Source of the DNA: Pseudomonadota bacterium
GTDB taxonomy: Bacteria; Pseudomonadota; Alphaproteobacteria; Sphingomonadales; SMXR01
Length of the DNA stretch: 41,165 nt
Direction: 5' to 3'
NCBI GenBank assembly: GCA_022574255.1
Contig: JACZSK010000014.1
Location: 1-41,165 of the forward strand
In this document: positions 8,996-16,307 of the stretch, one piece after another
Position numbering within the stretch: the stretch's first letter is position 1
Layout of the letters: every line of letters begins with the position of its first letter
The notes under the pieces: model-generated
Seen by the model: only the letters and a program-made list of their open reading frames with translations
Told to the model about the DNA's origin: nothing
The model's database searches: none
Program-made: the position numbers and the translations under genes

Positions 8996-9699
8996 TCGAG
9001 GCTATTGGTGTGGGCAATCAGCTTGCCATCGACAAGCTCCAGAACGCGATCGCAGCGGCGCGCCGCAGCGATACTGTGTGTTGCCAGTAATACAGTCCCG
9101 CCGGTGGAACGGACTAGATCCTCCAGTAGCTGCCAGACATCATTAGCGGTGGCTTCGTCCAGGTTGCCCGTGGGCTCGTCGGCGAGCACCACGGCCGGCC
9201 GATGCACCAGGGCGCGGGCAATGGCCACCCGCTGCTGCTCCCCCCCGGAGAGGGTGTCGGGGTAGCTACTCTGGCGGTCGTTGAGGCCCACCGCCTCAAG
9301 CAGCGCATTGCAACGCGCCGCCGCGTCTTCCCGCCCTACCTTGTTAAGCTCTAGCACCAGGCGGACGTTCTCGCCAACGGTGAGGGTGGGAATGAGATTG
9401 AAGAACTGGTAGATGAAGCCGATGTGCTGGCGCCGGAACAGGGTGCGGTCGCGCTCGGTCATTGACGTCACGCACCGTCCATCGATCTCCACCTCGCCAC
9501 TGTCGGGCATGTCGATGCCGCTTATTAGATTAAGCAGAGTGGATTTGCCTGAGCCACTGCGGCCGAGCAAGGCCACACTCTCGCCGCGCAGGATCTCTGC
9601 ATTGACATCGCGCAACACCGGATGTTGCCTACCCCCTTCCAGGTAGCTCTTGGAGAGGTTGCGGATGCGGATGAACGCGGATGAGGTGGTCGAGATCAT
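8992..9699 (-). CDS. ABC transporter ATPase, MacB/LolD type
   Basis: A 235-residue nucleotide-binding subunit. It shows Walker A GRSGSGKS (46-53), the Q-loop at Gln98 ([17 protein letters not shown], typical of the MacB/LolD class), the signature LSGGEQQ (150-156), Walker B VVLADEP (170-176) with the D-loop GNLDEATA, and the switch histidine in LLATHS. It drives the fused FtsX permease encoded directly downstream with a 4-base overlap. The ATG at 9699 has only a weak ribosome site. No membrane segments are present, so the subunit is cytoplasmic and membrane-associated through the permease. Confidence 0.94.
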   Translation of the reverse strand: MISTTSSAFIRIRNLSKSYLEGGRQHPVLRDVNAEILRGESVALLGRSGSGKSTLLNLISGIDMPDSGEVEIDGRCVTSMTERDRTLFRRQHIGFIYQFFNLIPTLTVGENVRLVLELNKVGREDAAARCNALLEAVGLNDRQSSYPDTLSGGEQQRVAIARALVHRPAVVLADEPTGNLDEATANDVWQLLEDLVRSTGGTVLLATHSIAAARRCDRVLELVDGKLIAHTNSLE

Positions 9700-9754
9700 T
9701 GAGCGAGGACGCCAGTCAGCGCAAATTGGGGTCTGTCGACGGAAGGAGTGTATT

Positions 9755-9970
9755 ATGGCTGATCACCACCGTCGAGGCGAAAGCATATGGGCCTCGGCCA
9801 AGCCTGGGACACTTTGTGCTGAGGAAATACCCGCTATTGCAAAGAGTCTGTTTCTGACCCAAGCGGACATTGGCTGGGTTGTGGCAACCATATGTGTTCC
9901 TCGCCTGTCCAATTTGTGCAATTCTGCCGATTGCAGGAAGACGGCTGTCGTTCAGAGAGCATTTTGCTAA
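9755..9970 (+). CDS. Possible small protein upstream of the MBL-fold gene
   Basis: A 71-residue open frame beginning MADHHRRGESIWASA. Its ATG at 9755 is preceded by GGAAGGAG at good spacing, the best ribosome site in this gap. A middle stretch (LTQADIGWVVATICVP) is hydrophobic and the C-terminus is Cys-rich. It ends 25 bases before the MBL-fold gene. I do not recognise a family; it could be a gene remnant or a leader. It is reported because of the ribosome site only. Confidence 0.28.
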   Translation: MADHHRRGESIWASAKPGTLCAEEIPAIAKSLFLTQADIGWVVATICVPRLSNLCNSADCRKTAVVQRAFC

Positions 9971-9995
9971 GAAAAAAGGGAGCCGAAAGGGCCAA

Positions 9996-10745
9996 ATGCG
10001 CATCACATTTCTGGGCTGCGGCGACGCCTTCGGTTCCGGCGGCAGGTTCAATACCTGCTTCATGGTGGATACGCCTAATGCGGACGCGGGCGACCTGCGC
10101 TTCCTGATCGATTGCGGGGCAACGTCGCTGGTGGCCATGAGGCGCCAGGGCGTAAATCCTGACAGCATTGATGCGGTGTTCCTCACCCACCTGCATGGCG
10201 ATCATTTCGGAGGACTGGCGTTCCTTTTGCTACAAGCAGCCATCGAAAAGACTCGCGAGAAGCCGCTGGCCATTGCCGGGCCGCCAGGGGCCGAGCAAAG
10301 TATCCGTGCTGCTATGGAGGCCTTGTTTCCAGGTTCAGGCACAACCCAGTTTCCCTTTCCGATCGATTTCATCAGTCTTGAGGCAGGCTTAGCGGCACAG
10401 GTGCGGGGTGTGACGGTGGATGCCTTCCGGGCCGATCACGGCGCCGGTATGCAGTGCTTTTCGCTGCGGCTGAGCATAGGCGGCAAATCGATCGCCTATA
10501 CTGGCGACACAGCATGGGGGGATAATGTCATAGCCGCCGGGCAAGGCGCCGATCTCTTGATCGCCGAGGCCTATTTCTTCGACCGCGTTGTCGGCAAGCA
10601 CACGAGCTATTTTCAGATTGACGACAACGCCGAAGCCATCGGCGCCAAGCGCATTATCCTGACCCACATGTCGGATGACATGCTGGCCCGCAGGGAAGAA
10701 GTGCCTTACACATGCGCCGAGGACGGGCTGGTTGTAGACCTATAA
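9996..10745 (+). CDS. Metallo-beta-lactamase-fold hydrolase (RNase Z/PhnP-like group)
   Basis: A 249-residue cytoplasmic protein. The start at 9996 (MRITFLGCGDAF) is chosen because this beta-strand opening is universal in the family and a GGGAG/GAAAGG purine tract lies upstream; a longer frame from 9870 adds an unlike tail. Two-metal ligands are visible: HLHGDH (His65, His67, Asp69, His70), then His in FRADHG, Asp in YTGDTAWGD, and a final His in LTHMSDD. The compact form without a lactamase-type leader fits the RNase Z / phosphodiesterase / AtsA-like subgroup, often called MBL-fold metallohydrolase. It has no strand partner except the doubtful small ORF upstream, and an IS6 element begins 15 bp after its stop. 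The substrate is unknown. Confidence 0.88.
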   Translation: MRITFLGCGDAFGSGGRFNTCFMVDTPNADAGDLRFLIDCGATSLVAMRRQGVNPDSIDAVFLTHLHGDHFGGLAFLLLQAAIEKTREKPLAIAGPPGAEQSIRAAMEALFPGSGTTQFPFPIDFISLEAGLAAQVRGVTVDAFRADHGAGMQCFSLRLSIGGKSIAYTGDTAWGDNVIAAGQGADLLIAEAYFFDRVVGKHTSYFQIDDNAEAIGAKRIILTHMSDDMLARREEVPYTCAEDGLVVDL

Positions 10746-10759
10746 CGACCTGTTCCCAA

Positions 10760-11564
10760 GGGTCTGTCAACTTAACTTGAGTTGGACCAACAGAAACTCT
10801 GAGCCAGAGCGGCTCACACTGCTGTCGTCACGGTTTGCCATTCCGCCATTGCTTGGCTGCGGAAAGTTCGGAGCGTGCGTCGGGAGATGAGGTGGCGGTG
10901 GATGTTGAACAGATTATATATAGGACCGTGAGTAGAAAGAAATCGCTGGGCGGATCTCTGTGATTTGAAGCGCTGCATCTTTCGCTCTCGTCGCCGAATC
11001 GGGACGTGAGAACTCTCAGCCATATTGTTCAAACGATGGCCAGTTTCGTGGATGTGGCTGAGACGCAGATATCGAAATGCTGCGCTGTAAGACTTCAGCT
11101 TGTCCGTCACGATTTGAGCCGGACGGACGCCCTGGTTTCTCAGTAATTTCCGCATAAATCGCACTGCAGCCCGCTTGTTGCGGCGTTTCTGGACTAAAAC
11201 GTCCATGACCGTGCCCTCCGCATCGACTGCTCGCCACAAGTACATTTGTTTGCCACCGATATTCACGAAAACTTCGTCCAGGTGCCAGACGTCGAATGCG
11301 GGGTCGCGGCGTTTTCTGATTCGGCGGGCGTAGGCGCGTCCGAATTTCAGAACCCACAGTCGAACCGTTTCATAGCTGACATCAATGCCGCGCTCGGCGA
11401 GGAGGTCTTCAACATCCCGATAGCTCATCGTGAAACGGAAATAGAGCCAGATGGCTTGGCGAATAATGTCAGGGTGAAAGCGGTGACGGCGGTATGATAT
11501 TTTCTGCATCAGAGAAACTTATCAGGGGAATATGCAATCACCCATGAGTTAATTTGACAGACCC
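10760..11564 (-). mobile_element. IS6-family insertion sequence (copy B)
   Basis: An 805-base element bounded by 18-base inverted repeats: GGGTCTGTCAACTTAACT at 10760-10777, and the complement of GGGTCTGTCAAATTAACT ending at 11564 (one mismatch). It holds one transposase on the minus strand. The flanking octamers (GTTCCCAA and CTATTTCA) do not match, so no target duplication is seen. It is a different IS6 member from copy A and lies in the opposite orientation, with 5.7 kb between them. Confidence 0.88.
10814..11509 (-). CDS. IS6-family DDE transposase (copy B)
   Basis: A 231-residue transposase, the same length as copy A, starting MQKISYRRHRFHPD. It has the helix-turn-helix segment SYRDVEDLLAERGIDVSYETVRLW and the catalytic residues in WHLDEVF, VTDKLKSY and MAESSH. 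The RRRERKMQRFKS motif is also shared with copy A, but many other positions differ, so the two are not recent duplicates. It appears intact. Confidence 0.93.
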   Translation of the reverse strand: MQKISYRRHRFHPDIIRQAIWLYFRFTMSYRDVEDLLAERGIDVSYETVRLWVLKFGRAYARRIRKRRDPAFDVWHLDEVFVNIGGKQMYLWRAVDAEGTVMDVLVQKRRNKRAAVRFMRKLLRNQGVRPAQIVTDKLKSYSAAFRYLRLSHIHETGHRLNNMAESSHVPIRRRERKMQRFKSQRSAQRFLSTHGPIYNLFNIHRHLISRRTLRTFRSQAMAEWQTVTTAV

Positions 11565-11575
11565 CTATTTCATTA

Positions 11576-12937
11576 TCAGTTAGAGGGGTTCCGGTTTGCA
11601 GGGAAAAGGCTGCCTGGGCGATGTGCCAACAACAGCCACCCCGCAATCAGAAATGCGAGCATTTCACCCGCGGTGATCGCCGCCAGGAAAGGAATGTCGG
11701 GGAAAAACCGGATGAGGATGTAAAGCAGGCTTAGTGGCAACACAAAGGCGCGCAACATCGCTACTATTGCTGAAGCTGACGGTCTGTGAATGGCGGTCAG
11801 GTAGGCGATAATGATTACATTCATGCCGTTGAAAAAGAAAATCGGCCACAGAATCGAGATAAATTCCTGGGCGACGCCGATCAACCCGACCTCTGATGAA
11901 TCGATAAAGAAACCAATGAATACGTTACCAAAGACAAGCAGCAGACCTGAAAAAATCATGGCGGATACCGCCGCAATGCGCACGGTTAGACTGAGGAATT
12001 GTTTTATCCTTTCGGCATTCCTGGCACCATAGCACTGGCTGCATACGGCCTGAAAGGCCTCCGACAATCCAAAGAAGAACAGGATGCCGATAAACAGGCT
12101 GTAGCTGACCACACTGAAGGCGGCGACGCCTCTTTCGCCGTACATGCCAATGACAATGAGATTCAGCACAAAGGTAATTACGCCGGCTGAAATTTCGTCG
12201 ATAAACTCCGAAATGCCATTGTAACATGCGTGGAGCATCTCTTTCCAGTCTGACTGGACCAGGCTGAATTCGAGCCAGCTATCGGGGATGCGTTTATGCA
12301 GAAGCAAGACACCGGTCATCAGGATTGCGGAAACGCCTGTCCCGAAGGCAGCCCCTTGCAGCCCCAGCTCCAGGACGCCGATCAGCAGATAATTCAGCGT
12401 AATGTTTGCCACGGTACCGACAATAATGGCCGCCGACGCCAGTCTCGGAAACCCGGCTATCCGGACATAGTAATAATATACAATCGACAGAACCTGCACC
12501 GGGAAGAACCACAGCAGAACCCCGAAATAGTCGTGCATATAACCATACAAGGCGGGGCTGGCCCCCAGAAACCTGTACAGGATTTCACTGCCGGCGAAAC
12601 CGGCCACAACGAAAACCAGGCTGTAGGCAAAGCCGACAATAACTGTCTTGCTGAAAATATCGTTTGCAGCGCCTTTGTTTTCCTCCCCGATGTATTTTCC
12701 CGCCCTGACGGACCCGCCTATGGAAATCATGTAGGAAATCCCGAAGGCCACCGTGAAGACCGGAATGAGCAGGTTGACCGCCGCCAGCCCTTCCACGCCG
12801 ACGAAATTTGCGATAAACAGTCCATCGATGATCGACGCGGCTGACCAGGCCAGGAGACCCACGACGGACGGGATCGCATAGTGCAGGTAGGCTGATAAGG
12901 GTGTCCCCACCAGAGCTGGATTTGAAGGCTCGCTCAT
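11576..12937 (-). CDS. MATE family efflux transporter
   Basis: A 453-residue inner-membrane protein with about twelve hydrophobic helices in two similar halves. It has the MATE opening (AIPSVVGLLAWSAASIIDGLFIANFVG ... AAVNLLIPV), with the second half starting near ACYNGISEFIDEISAGV. MATE proteins export cationic or amphipathic compounds using Na+ or H+ gradients; this one looks closest to the MepA/DinF-like branch. The ATG at 12937 follows the stop of the PYROXD2-like gene after one base (TGA-G-ATG), so it is translationally coupled and the last gene of that transcript. The stop lies only 12 bp from IS6 copy B, but the protein is full length. A link to flavin/deazaflavin or carotenoid-like products is possible but not shown. 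Confidence 0.9.
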   Translation of the reverse strand: MSEPSNPALVGTPLSAYLHYAIPSVVGLLAWSAASIIDGLFIANFVGVEGLAAVNLLIPVFTVAFGISYMISIGGSVRAGKYIGEENKGAANDIFSKTVIVGFAYSLVFVVAGFAGSEILYRFLGASPALYGYMHDYFGVLLWFFPVQVLSIVYYYYVRIAGFPRLASAAIIVGTVANITLNYLLIGVLELGLQGAAFGTGVSAILMTGVLLLHKRIPDSWLEFSLVQSDWKEMLHACYNGISEFIDEISAGVITFVLNLIVIGMYGERGVAAFSVVSYSLFIGILFFFGLSEAFQAVCSQCYGARNAERIKQFLSLTVRIAAVSAMIFSGLLLVFGNVFIGFFIDSSEVGLIGVAQEFISILWPIFFFNGMNVIIIAYLTAIHRPSASAIVAMLRAFVLPLSLLYILIRFFPDIPFLAAITAGEMLAFLIAGWLLLAHRPGSLFPANRNPSN

Positions 12938-12938
12938 C

Positions 12939-14366
12939 TCAAATGAATTTCGCCTTGTCCTTCAGGATACGCTTGGCGGCATTGCGGCCCGGTGCTCCCG
13001 TTACGCCGCCACCCGGATGCGCGCCTGACCCGCACAGGTAAAGCCCCTTCACCGGCGTCGCATATTGCGCGGCGTCCGGATGGGGCCGGGTGCTGAACAT
13101 TTGATCCGGCTCCAGCCGGCCATGGCAGATGTCCCCGCGCGTCATGCCGAACATCCGCTCAAGGTCCAGCGGCGTGAGGCATTGATGGGCAACCAGAATA
13201 TCAGGAAGGTTGGGGATAAATTTCGTCAGGTACCCGATTATGCTCTGCACCACTTTTTCTTTTTCGGTATCCCAGCTTTTCCCTTCCGCCAGGTCATAGG
13301 GCATATATTTGCACAGCAGGCTCATGACATGGGTGCCGGGCTCGTCGGTCAGCGTATCATCCATTGCGCTGGGTATCAGGGCGTCGATGATCGGCGGGTC
13401 GGCGGGTATTCCGGCCCGCGCCGATCGATAGGCCTCTTCCACGTGATTCTTGCTCTCGATCATCATGATGCTGCCGCGATGATGCGCGCCGACCCCCTCG
13501 CCGGGGATACATGCAAACTGGGGCAAGCCGCTCAGGGCGAGGTTCATGCGCAGCGAAGCCGATTCCTGGCGAAATACGCCAATGTCCGCAGCAAAGGCTT
13601 CGGGTAAATGCTCTTCCCCCAGAAGCTTCAGGAAAGTTCGTTTGGGGTCCGTATTGGCGGCGATAATCCTGGCGGAAATCTCCTCGCCGCTCTCCAGGCG
13701 CACACCACTTGCCGCGCCTTCTTCAACCAAGATTTTTGCCACTGGTGCCTGGGTGCGAATGACAACGCCCTTGGCAGTGGCGGATCGGGCCATGGCCTGG
13801 GTGATAGCCCCCATGCCGCCCTTCACCAATCCCCAGGCGCCTTTCCTGCCGTCAATTTCGCCAACAGCGTGGTGCAGCATTGCCAGGCTGGCGCCCGGCT
13901 GCTGGAGGGAAGCATAATTGGCCGGCAGGATATGGCTGGCGATCATCGCCTTCACTTTTGCGCTGTCGAACCAGCGTTCGATAATGGAGTCTGGCGCGCC
14001 GACGAAGAACTGCACAAGCCTGAACCGCGTATCGTCATCCAGCCCGTAGAAATCCATTCCCAGCTTTACACTGCTCAACAGGTCGGCCAGGCCCCCACCC
14101 GACAACCTGGGTGGCTCTTTCAGCCACTGACTGGAAATGATTGCGCCGACCTTATCGACAATTTCGTCGAATGCCTTGATCGACTGATAATCGGTCTCCG
14201 AAAACTTGCCGATCTGCTGCCTGTTGTGATCCTCGTCGTCGGTCAGCAGCAAAAACTCACCGTTCAAATCCGGGTAAAAAGAGTTGGTCAGGCGCGTCAC
14301 CTCATAGCCGTGCTTTTTCAGTTCCAGTTCCTCAATTACTTCAGGGCGCAGCAGGCTGACCGGCAT
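12939..14366 (-). pseudogene. PYROXD2/CrtI-like FAD oxidoreductase lacking its N-terminal FAD motif
   Basis: From the ATG at 14366, 475 residues align by eye with the body and C-terminus of the PYROXD2/phytoene-dehydrogenase-like family. Visible landmarks are SLLRPEVIEELELKKHGYE, GAWGLVKGGMGAITQAMA, AANTDPKRTFLKLLG and the C-terminal FAD segment GLYLCGSGAHPGGGVTGAPGRNAAKRIL. Family members begin with a Rossmann motif (VIGxGxNGL) about 75-90 residues earlier. None is present: the frame upstream of 14366 is the out-of-frame reading of the neighbouring RibD-type gene. The ATG lies 2 bases after that gene's stop and has no good ribosome site. The gene is therefore probably inactive, or joined here by a deletion or a misassembly. 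Confidence 0.82.
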
Positions 14367-14368
14367 TG

Positions 14369-14815
14369 TCAGAGGAAAACTGCTTGAGGCGACGGTGCGT
14401 GTTTCATAGCGTCTGCGGATGAGGAATCCAGCACCAGCACTTCCGTGTCGGGCCCGAGCCTCTCTCGCAGTTCGCCTTCGACCGCGGTGGGGCAGAATAC
14501 CAGGCTCGCCCCACCCTCCGCGGAAAAGAACTTGCGGCCGGGATCCAGATTCCCTGATTTCGTTACAGTCACCCGCAATGGCTGGTCGTCGGCAACGAAG
14601 TCCCCGCGCGCAGTCAGGCTGCAATCGTCCCGTCTGATGGTCTCGGCGCCAACCAGGATAGCGTCGCTCTCAGCGCGCAGACGATGAACTTCTTCCATGT
14701 CTTCATCGCTCGATATGATCAGTCGCTCCTGATCCACTGAATCGAGAAAGCCGTCGATGGTTATCGCGGCCGATATGGTCACTCTGGGCCAGTTCTTTTC
14801 GGAGGTGCGGGACAT
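14369..14815 (-). pseudogene. RibD C-terminal-domain reductase, truncated at its C-terminus
   Basis: A 148-residue protein of the RibD_C / dihydrofolate-reductase-like fold. This group includes reductases acting on (di)amino-ribosylaminopyrimidinone phosphates in riboflavin and deazaflavin synthesis. The N-terminal core is clear: RVTISAAITIDGFLDS, HRLRAESDAILVGAETIRRDD, then QPLRVTVT. The usual end of the domain (a segment with VEGG and a final DEL...AP motif, about 70 residues) is missing. After TEVLVLDSSSADAMKH the frame ends in unrelated residues (APSPQAVFL) and a stop. It is divergent from the GTP cyclohydrolase II gene, with 123 bp between starts and an operator 18 bp from its ATG. The truncation coincides with the truncated start of the PYROXD2-like gene. 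Confidence 0.8.
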
Positions 14816-14832
14816 ATTTGCATTCAGGCCAT

Positions 14833-14847
14833 TTGAAGTTTATTCAA
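14833..14847. promoter_or_regulatory. Operator palindrome TTGAA-N5-TTCAA, site 1 (ribD-like/ribA)
   Basis: TTGAAGTTTATTCAA, extended to a perfect 7-base inverted repeat ATTTGAA/TTCAAAT over 14831-14849. It lies between two divergent genes, 18 bp from the RibD-type start and 91 bp from the RibA start. The same 5-N5-5 palindrome recurs at 17599, 27191 and 38418, always between divergent genes. The arm and spacer size fit a dimeric repressor such as a TetR-family protein. Confidence 0.72.
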
Positions 14848-14871
14848 ATCGTCTTTGTCGCAGCGAAGATA

Positions 14872-14890
14872 TAGGTTTATCATTAAACCC
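14872..14890. promoter_or_regulatory. Second dyad in the ribD-like/ribA intergenic region
   Basis: GGTTTA-TCAT-TAAACC is a perfect 6-base inverted repeat with a 4-base loop in the region 14873-14888, between the shared operator and the RibA ribosome site. It could be an extra operator half or a small hairpin in the ribA leader. No FMN-riboswitch-like structure is apparent around it. Confidence 0.35.
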
Positions 14891-14938
14891 GCAGTTTCGC
14901 AGAAGGCTATTGCAGAAAGCAAATTTGGAGTCCGCAAA

Positions 14939-15559
14939 ATGAATATTGTCCGGGGAAGTAGCGCGCGATTACCTTTTCCTGCGGGCGATGGTGTCTGCGA
15001 AGGACAGGTTACTTACTATCGCTGCACCGGGGATGACAGTGAAATCATCGCAATCGTCGTCGATAACAGGGATCAATCACCAACGCAGGAAACCATTCCC
15101 ATCGTTCGCGTTCACAGCGGTTGCCTGACCGGAGATGTCTTTGGCTCGCTGCGATGCGACTGCGGCGCCCAGTTGCAGGCAGCCCTGAATATCATTGGCA
15201 AGAGCGCGTGGGGCGCGGTGATTTACCTGCCCGGACACGAAGGGCGCGGGATCGGCCTGTCGGACAAGATCAAGGCATACGCGCTTCAGGATGAAGGATA
15301 CGATACCGTCGACGCCAACATTAAGCTGGGGTACGGCGCAGACATGCGCGACTTCGATACGGCGGCTGAAGTTCTGAAAGATCTTGGCATGACCGAAGTG
15401 TCACTTCTGACCAACAATCCTGAAAAGGAACGGAGATTGGCGAGCAGGGGAATTCTGGTGCGCCAGCGTATTCCGATTGTCGTACCCGCAAATCCATATA
15501 ATCGAACATATCTGGAGACCAAATCCGAACGGATGGGCCATCTCGGTATAAAGAGCTAG
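14939..15559 (+). CDS. ribA: GTP cyclohydrolase II
   Basis: A 206-residue enzyme that converts GTP to 2,5-diamino-6-ribosylamino-pyrimidinone phosphate, formate and pyrophosphate, the first step toward riboflavin and toward the ribitylaminouracil used for FO. The start at 14939 has GGAG upstream and begins MNIVRGSSARLPF; an upstream in-frame start (14855) lies across the dyad region. Zinc ligands are Cys62, Cys73 and Cys75 (SGCLTGDVFGSLRCDCG). The catalytic and GTP-binding segments are LPGHEGRGIGL, DANIKLGYGADMRDF and LLTNNPEK. It is a stand-alone RibA without a RibB domain. It lies within 2.2 kb of FO synthase with a shared operator type, which suggests dedicated precursor supply, not general riboflavin synthesis. 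Confidence 0.93.
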   Translation: MNIVRGSSARLPFPAGDGVCEGQVTYYRCTGDDSEIIAIVVDNRDQSPTQETIPIVRVHSGCLTGDVFGSLRCDCGAQLQAALNIIGKSAWGAVIYLPGHEGRGIGLSDKIKAYALQDEGYDTVDANIKLGYGADMRDFDTAAEVLKDLGMTEVSLLTNNPEKERRLASRGILVRQRIPIVVPANPYNRTYLETKSERMGHLGIKS

Positions 15560-15568
15560 AGCCTGTCC

Positions 15569-15581
15569 CGGGAATTTCCCG
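15569..15581. terminator. Short dyad between convergent ribA and the ABM gene
   Basis: CGGGAA-T-TTCCCG forms a 6-base inverted repeat with a single central base in the 24-bp gap between two convergent stop codons. It has no T-run, so it is at best a weak bidirectional termination or pausing element. Confidence 0.28.
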
Positions 15582-15583
15582 TA

Positions 15584-15877
15584 TCAGAGATCTGTTCGAT
15601 CGTAAAATCCGAATCGCAAGTCGCCTGAAGCCATCGATGTCACCTGTTCCACAAGGCCGGTTTCCGTGCGCCAGGCCAGGTATTTTTCATAATGAGCCCG
15701 GCTTTCCCAATTCTCGATAAGCGCGAAATTACCGGGCTCATCCTGATTCTCGTAAATATAGATATCGATGCAGCCGTCATAGGCCCGGGTGTCGGGCAGA
15801 ATCTCCGTCCACAGCGTTTTCAATGCCTCAACGCTATCTGGCTTTGCGGTCATTTCAACCACCACTGTCACTGCCAT
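15584..15877 (-). CDS. Antibiotic biosynthesis monooxygenase (ABM) domain protein
   Basis: A 97-residue single-domain protein of the dimeric alpha/beta-barrel ABM/quinol monooxygenase-like family. Family features are the opening VTVVVEMTAKPDSVEALK, the middle NFALIENWESRAHYEKYLAWR and a length near 100. Members oxygenate quinols or polyketides without a cofactor, or act as heme/ligand-binding proteins, so a precise reaction cannot be stated. A GGGAGG ribosome site lies just upstream. It is the last gene of a minus-strand run, Acd-SnoaL-ABM, with a 16-bp gap to SnoaL, probably read from the promoter at 17.5 kb that carries operator site 4. Confidence 0.85.
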   Translation of the reverse strand: MAVTVVVEMTAKPDSVEALKTLWTEILPDTRAYDGCIDIYIYENQDEPGNFALIENWESRAHYEKYLAWRTETGLVEQVTSMASGDLRFGFYDRTDL

Positions 15878-15893
15878 GGTCTATCCTCCCGGT

Positions 15894-16298
15894 CTATTCG
15901 TTTGATTCCTGATGTAGGTCGTGAAGCAGCTTGGTATCGAAATAGTAGGGCTGCACCTCCTTGATCTTGCCGCTATCCAGCAGCCAGACCTCAGCTATGG
16001 GCATCCGAAAAGTCTTGCCGGTCGAGCGGCTCCGCCCGGTCATCTCCGCCAACAGAACCACGTGATCACCATCGGCAATCACCTGCTGCACCGAGACCTC
16101 GGTTTTCTCCCAAGTCTTGAAAACGCGCTTTATCAGGTTGAGAAACCCGTCCGGACCCTTTACGACGCCGCCGTAGGGCAGCGCGGTCGCTTCTATCACC
16201 CGCACATCGGGATGCAGCAAATCTTTCATGGCCTCCTCGTCCCCCCTGACGGAAGCATCGAGAAAGGCGAGCACAATATCTTTGTTCGAATTACCCAT
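15894..16298 (-). CDS. SnoaL/NTF2-like protein
   Basis: A 134-residue protein with the cone-shaped NTF2/SnoaL fold: NKDIVLAFLDASVRGDEEAMKDLLHPDVRVIE, then the strands VVLLAEMTGRSRSTGKTF and MPIAEVWLLDSGKIKEVQPYY. Relatives include polyketide cyclases, ketosteroid isomerase-like enzymes and ligand-binding proteins. It lies 9 bp after the acyl-CoA dehydrogenase stop, so it is co-transcribed with it. It is a plausible isomerase or cyclase acting on the CoA ester or the free acid, but no catalytic pair can be assigned with confidence. Confidence 0.85.
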   Translation of the reverse strand: MGNSNKDIVLAFLDASVRGDEEAMKDLLHPDVRVIEATALPYGGVVKGPDGFLNLIKRVFKTWEKTEVSVQQVIADGDHVVLLAEMTGRSRSTGKTFRMPIAEVWLLDSGKIKEVQPYYFDTKLLHDLHQESNE

Positions 16299-16307
16299 CT
16301 TGTGCCA

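Noticed and set aside
9727-9740. GGGGTCTGTC resembling the outer end of IS6 copy B
   Set aside because: Only 10 bases match and the similarity ends at once (GACGGA follows, not AA-TTAACT). It is too short to call an IS end.
4279-11564. Composite transposon formed by the two IS6 elements
   Set aside because: The elements have different terminal repeats and clearly different transposases, lie in opposite orientation and lack matching flanking duplications, so they are unlikely to move the segment as a unit.
12939-14624. A single long open frame that would fuse an N-terminal extension to the PYROXD2-like protein
   Set aside because: The first 86 residues are the out-of-frame reading of the RibD-type gene (Arg/Gly-rich, no family pattern). 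The homologous part begins around 14366.
14855-14938. Upstream in-frame start for GTP cyclohydrolase II giving 28 extra residues
   Set aside because: It lies across the dyad at 14873-14888, has no ribosome site and adds residues not typical of RibA. The ATG at 14939 has GGAG upstream.
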